Part shown: one piece after another, positions 59,231 to 64,000 of the stretch
Numbering within the stretch: position 1 is the first letter of the stretch
Layout of the letters: each line of letters starts with the position of its first letter
Source of the DNA: Digitaria exilis
Taxonomy: Eukaryota; Streptophyta; Magnoliopsida; Poales; Poaceae
Length of the DNA stretch: 64,000 bases
NCBI GenBank assembly: GCA_015342445.1
Contig: JACEFO010002177.1
Coordinates: 1,488,001-1,552,000 of the forward strand
Direction: 5' to 3'
The notes under the pieces: model-generated
What the model was told of the DNA's origin: nothing
The model's input: the letters and a program-made list of their open reading frames with translations, nothing else
Databases searched by the model: none
Program-made: the position numbers and the translations under genes

Positions 59231-60699
59231 ATCGCGAGTGGACAACAAACGGATGGGCACGTGGCGCCCGGATCGAGTAACCGTCTTGTGGGCCCGGGTT
59301 GGTATGTGGCCCGCAAGGCAGTGGGGCTAGACTCGTCTCTCATGGGCCGGGCTGTACATGCTCATTTGAAGTTTTGAAGGCCGGCACAGCAGAGCAGAAA
59401 AAATGTTCTAAAAAAAAGCAGAGCAGAAAAAAAAATCAATTAAATAAGTTTATTGCGTGTTAATGGCACTAGGTCGTCGTTACGTGTTGGAGTGCACGTA
59501 AAATGCGTTGTTTTTTGTGTACGCAAGATCTGAGGTACTATACGGGCATACGGCAGCCTACCTGACTTGGTGGATCTGCAAACGCAGCAAATACTGAAGG
59601 CTGGCATGAAAAAACAAGAATTCCACAACCCGCAAGGTCGCAACAAGGCACCAGACTTTGCGTACGCTGTGAGAGAAGAGATACCTCTTCTTGGCGAAAG
59701 GGTAGTATTCTCCAAACTAAAATTTAGCACCGTAAGATGACTAGCACGCGCGCTACTAGTAATAACATAGTACGATGGTTGTGTTTCTATCTCTTCATCG
59801 ACCTACTCCCTCTGTCCCTAGATCACCCAACATTCTCAAAAAAAAATACTATTTATTTAACTTTTTCCTATTCATCCTATCTCACCCACTCACAGAACAC
59901 GTTTCCCAGCACGACCTACAATGTTTTTTAACTCAAACTATCAGTGGCGGAGCCAAGATTTCAGAGCTAGATATTCTCATCTCTAACAAAAAAAGAAATA
60001 GTTGAACAGTAGTAAATTAGAAAGTAGCTCAGATAATTCTTACTTCTAAGTTTCCTGGATAGAGACTAACCGAGCTTTTGTAGCTGTTAACTGCAACCAT
60101 TTTCGAGCGACTTGTGTTTAAAGAAATTTAAGAACAGCTTGAAAAATGTCCTAGAAAAAAATCTGTTTAAACAACAACACAATCCATGTGACCCACAACA
60201 ACTGTCTTCCCATATCACCTTGCAAAGACAGGCTATCAATCTCACGCCCCACCATTTAAGCGTGTAACCTCATCACCAGGGTAAAAAATAATCCTTTTAG
60301 ACAGAGGCGTCATCAGCATTCTCGCTTGCATCGGCGCTTGGAGCAGCAGCAGCAGCATGAACTGCAGAAACACCAACTTAACCGAATCAGGATCGACACG
60401 CTTCTCTTCTTCCACCACCACCTACACGTCGCCGTTCGGATTGTCCTTCGGTCGGCCGCGCCGCCGTCCTGCTCGGTTTCGACTACGGCATGGGCTGGTG
60501 CTTGTGCTCCCAACATTGCTCCGGCATCAACGGCAGCACTTGTCGCTGGCTCCACAGTCACGGCCTTCTCTGCCTCTCCATCGCTAACAGCTCTGAAATC
60601 CTCGCTCCACGACCATTGCTGGCAGTCGGCGCCAGCGACGGTCCTGGCGGGACTGCTCCTTCCAGACGGCGCAGAGCCTTAGACCACGGAGGGTACAGC
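59231..60699. other. Intergenic, no supported gene
   Basis: A Stowaway-like left end (CTCCCTCTGTCCC near 59807) has no partner. 60310-60690 is GC-rich with open frames on both strands, Ala/Ser-rich or Cys-rich, that I do not recognise; CAG repeats at 60343-60356 explain the Cys/Gln runs. Confidence 0.4.
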
Positions 60700-60713
60700 C
60701 CAAGTTCGATTTT

Positions 60714-62517
60714 TTTTTTTAAATAAAAGGCAGAAGCACTGCCACATCATATAAGAAAAGGAAGCATTCGTACATAACGCGCCGAAGCGAACACCACCAC
60801 CACCACTACACAAACAACACACCCAACATAACATTACACCACCACAAATCTGGGAGAGGAGCTGAAAGAGACCGCCTCGAGCTGCGCCGTTGTCGCCAAC
60901 GATGTGCCACGTCGAATCCGTGGTACGCTGCAAGTCTAAGCAGTACCACGAACTCCTCCACCATGGAAATATCACTCTCAAGCCACACATCGGGCCGTCG
61001 ATCCCCCTGTCCCAGTGAAGCATTAGCAGAAAACTCACGTCGCAGTGCTAATGGAAATCACTGATCCTGACCACTATGCGTGGGGGTCTCGCCTCTTCCA
61101 CCGCCTCGTACTCCTCTGCCAAGGACTCAGATATCTGAAACTTCTATGAGAGTGACACCTCCGCCCAGCCGACACCGGGGTCACCACGGCACCAAGCACG
61201 CCAGCTCAAGACCGCCAGTCCCCATGGGTCCTCTGCACCTCCCTGCCAACACGGACCTCCTCTGCCGTTGCGCACGGGCAACACCACCAACCAACCACCA
61301 CCACCGACTAACCAAGATGGACCTCAGATGCAGCGTCTCCAAGAAGGGTACGACACTAATGGCGCCGCCGTCGCACATCCAAAGTGGACAGGGTTCTCAC
61401 CCTCGAGAGCCCGTGCAGAGGAGAACATGGTGCCCCCAGCGGGGAAAACGGCGCCACAGGGGCGCCGCCACCATCGCCACTGACAAAAGCGTCAGTGAAG
61501 GCTTTCGCCTGACTCTAGCACCATGCCTGCCACACGTTCTTAGCCAAGTCAGTAGACCGCTTCTCCTCGCCTCCACTGGAAGAAGCCCGGCACAGCCCGA
61601 AGCACTACCACCGCGCCACCAGCATACACCAACAAGCCCCCAACCCCGCCATCAAGACGTCGTCGAACCAACATCACTGTCGAGGAGGACCCAACCGCCT
61701 CACCTCATATCCCGTCACCCATGCGCCAGTCCGGCCAACCACAGCCAGCCACGGCCGACCGACAACCAGCTCCAGCCCACGACGGCCAGCCACGGGAGGC
61801 CACGGCCACCAGCAGCCAGCCACTGCCACCAGCAGCCAGCCGCGGCCATCCATGGCCAGCCAAACCGTGGCCGACCACGGCCAACAGGAGCCACACGAGG
61901 AGAAGGGGTGGCAGGCTCGGCACCGCAGGCGCCGGTGTCGTCGTCGCCGGCGGCGCGCCGAGGTGCCCCCATGGGGGGCACCCATATCGCAAGGGCCGGC
62001 GAGCCCTAGCAACCTGCCGTCGTCGTCTCCAACACGAACGCCCCGCACAGGACGTCACCGCCGTCGTCATCGCCGTCCCACGCGCCACCGAGCCCGTGTC
62101 CGCATCCGCCCGCCTCCGAACAACACAGGTGCGCCCCTCCGCGCGGCCACCAGATCCGGACGGGGGCAGCCCGGATCCATGGCCTCCCGCAGCCACAGGA
62201 GCGGCAGCTGCCGCCGGAGCAGCAGCCGCCGCCGCCGGCGTCGATGGGCTCCAACAGAAGGCTAGGGCGGCCGCACCCGCCGCCGACTCAGAGGAAAGGG
62301 GAGAGAGGCCACGCCGCCGCCTTCCTAGGGAGCCGTGTAGGCTTCCAGGGCCCCTCGGGCGGCGGCACAACGGATGGAGAAGACGGGGAGAGGAGGCGTC
62401 GGCGCTAGGGTTGGGCCGGCCGAGCCGCCGCGCGGGGCGACGCGAGCGGGTCACGGTCAGAACTAGGGTCCCGTTAGGTGTTGTTTGTGGGATGATATAC
62501 TTGGGAGCCGCCCATCG
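60714..62517 (-). mobile_element. LINE-like non-autonomous retroposon (1.8 kb)
   Basis: The 14 bp word CCAAGTTCGATTTT is at 60700-60713 and 62518-62531, flanking a segment whose minus strand ends in an A-tail (T-run from 60711), preceded by GATGTGGCAGTGCTTCTGCC and TTTTATTT. This is the structure of target-primed insertion. The interior on the minus strand is GC-rich (Pro/Ala/Arg-rich frames) followed by a T/G-rich 3' part. No reverse transcriptase or known domain is present. It may be an internally deleted LINE, or a processed transcript; long frames (plus 61080-62009 and minus 61705-62688) overlap and look like base-bias artefacts. Confidence 0.65.
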
Positions 62518-62713
62518 CCAAGTTCGATTTTGTGATTTGGGGCAAAGGGGATCGGAGAGTAGAGGGGGGTACGCTCGACTAAGCCTCCGTCCGTCGTTCC
62601 GCGAGGAAGATGAGGGGGCACCGTGCTCTAGACTAATTGGGCCGCCTCTGGGCCGGCCTAGTGGGGACAAAGGTGGGATGGGCCACATTTGAACTCAAGA
62701 ATGGAAGAAATAA

Positions 62714-63682
62714 GGAAAACGTCATTTTCACCTCCCTGGACAATGGGCTGAGTTTAAATTTTCTACCTAGCCCACAAAACCGTCTAACCAGTCTTCTTGA
62801 ACTTTTGAAACCGTATATCTCACCTCCCGAAGCTGGATATAAGCGGGTTTGAAGGCGGTTTTCTCTTTTTCTTTTTTATTTATTTTGGCTGAAAATTTGA
62901 AAAATCATAATAAATCAAAGAAAAATCATAAAATCGAAAATTTAATTTTGTTAGACTCCATGAAAGTATATAAACACAGAAAATATATAATATAATATGA
63001 TTTAATATAAAGTTTTTATTATAGATTTAGATTTATTTTTTACTATAGTTAAATATAATAATTCATAAATGTTTTTTTATGGTCCAATCATGGTGAACTT
63101 TTTATGGTAACATAATTATTGTATACTTCAACAATATTAAAAATTTTATACCCATTGAATCATTTATAACTTGTTAAGGATTTATTTAGAGCAAAATATA
63201 CTCTAAATAAATCTAGAACTAAGTTATAAATGATCCAATGAGTATAAACTTTTTTAATATAGTTGAAGCATACAATAACTAGGTTGCCATAAAAATTTCA
63301 TCATGATTGAACTATAGAAAATGCAGTTACGAATTATTCTATTTAATTATAAAAAATAATTAATCTAAATATATAATAAAAACTTTGTACTAAAGCATAT
63401 TATATTATATATTTTTTGTATTTATTTACTTATATGGAGTCTAACAAAATTGGACTTACCATTTTATGATTTTGATTTAATTTATTATGATTTTTTAAAG
63501 TTTCAACTGAAATAAATAAAAAAAGAGAAAGAGAGAACCGCCTTCAAAACCACTTATATTCAGCCCAGGTAGGTAAAAACAACGGTTTCAAAAGTTCGAG
63601 GAGGTCGATTACTCGGTTTTGCGGTGTAGGGAGAAAGTTGAAACTCGACCCAATGTCTAGGGAGGTTAAAAGGACTTTTTCC
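62714..63682. mobile_element. Mutator-like foldback MITE (969 bp)
   Basis: The whole element is a palindrome with arms of about 480 bp around a loop near 63192-63200. Ends are GGAAAACGTCATTTTCACC and, reversed, GGAAAAAGTCCTTTTAACC. A perfect 9 bp duplication AAGAAATAA is at 62705-62713 and 63683-63691, the Mutator hallmark. The same peptide-like stretch (FLPSPQNR / FLPTPQNR, LLELLKP) appears in open frames on both strands, only because of the inverted repeat. Confidence 0.88.
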
Positions 63683-63691
63683 AAGAAATAA

Positions 63692-64000
63692 ACCCAACAT
63701 TGGGCACCACCCCCAGTAGCATACTTGCTGACCAACCAAGGCCTATATGCTTCCAATGATCTGAAATCGTTGGGCCACATTTGACTGCACGACACCATCG
63801 ACAAGGAGGAATGGAGGATGAAGATGAAACCGAGGCCCACCCGTGTAAGATGTAGAATTTCGTTTTATGGTCTCATCCGCGGGTGACGGCTACCTCGTTG
63901 TCGCATCGCGCCACTCCGCCCGCCATAGCCACCTCCACCCCGTCCTCTTCTTCTCCCTTTGGTCGACAATGGTTTTCCACTATAGACACCATCTTCTTCT
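63692..64000. other. End of window, no gene recognised
   Basis: The last 160 bases become C/T- and GC-rich (plus strand), like a 5' leader or first exon of a gene beyond the window, but no start or motif can be supported. Confidence 0.3.

Noticed and set aside
61080..62009. 309-codon plus-strand frame, Pro/His/Arg-rich
   Set aside because: It lies inside the LINE-like retroposon, overlaps equally long frames on the other strand, and shows low-complexity composition. A base-bias artefact is more likely.
62637..63840. Similar peptides encoded on both strands (FLPSPQNR.. and FLPTPQNR..), at first like a divergent gene pair
   Set aside because: They are the two arms of the Mutator-like inverted repeat, not genes.
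1..64000. CRISPR arrays, bacterial operons, rRNA genes, origins
   Set aside because: No regularly spaced repeats, ribosome-binding sites or rRNA-like stretches were seen; the window is nuclear plant DNA.

Overview
This is nuclear DNA from a flowering plant, almost certainly a grass (Poaceae). Evidence seen: spliced genes with GT..AG introns, GC-rich exons in AT-rich spacers, several Stowaway-type MITEs (CTCCCTCCGT.. ends, TA duplications), a Ty1/copia element, a long solo LTR, LINE copies, and hAT, CACTA and Mutator-like non-autonomous elements. Nothing bacterial or viral is present. I cannot name the species; the gene families and the repeats fit a monocot such as a panicoid grass.

Layout. 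All protein genes except one lie on the minus strand. 1-16 kb: first exon of a GDSL esterase (1121-1409), two tandem DAD1/DSEL-like class 3 lipases (phospholipase A1-II type; 3904-7403 and 9619-11757), and an intronless PPR-DYW editing factor resembling MEF1 (14083-15894). 16-20.4 kb: a 2.9 kb element with terminal inverted repeats sitting in a (TA)n tract, then a 646 bp CACTA-type element. 21.3-22.5 kb: a plus-strand ZIP zinc transporter with one 130 bp intron. 24.7-59.1 kb: four more GDSL esterase genes. Two are intact with TATA boxes (GDSL-2 and GDSL-4), GDSL-5 is intact with five exons, and GDSL-3 is broken by a 5.9 kb copia retrotransposon, a frameshift and a 42 bp duplication. Between them lie a hAT-like element carrying a 4 kb solo LTR (40343-46056), a 5'-truncated LINE (52271 to about 55.79 kb) and several MITEs. 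59-64 kb has no gene I can support; it holds a 1.8 kb LINE-like retroposon with a 14 bp target duplication and a 969 bp Mutator-like foldback with a perfect 9 bp duplication.

Biology. Most genes are secreted or cytosolic serine hydrolases acting on lipids and esters: GDSL esterases (secreted, Ser-Asp-His) and PLA1-type lipases (GHSLG). I recall a rice chromosome 1 segment where GDSL esterases neighbour PLA1-II genes, so this is probably an ancestral tandem array (inference from memory, to be tested by synteny). The GDSL paralogs differ in which of four introns they keep, and the array has grown and decayed through duplication and transposon insertion. The PPR protein (organelle RNA editing) and the ZIP transporter are probably just neighbours.

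I did not find a convincing new biological system. The most unusual structures are a 31 bp minisatellite that forms the splice donor of a lipase intron, the TA-targeted element with gene-like content, the mosaic of intron loss in the GDSL array, and a roughly 20 bp retroposon insertion flanked by 18 bp duplications.
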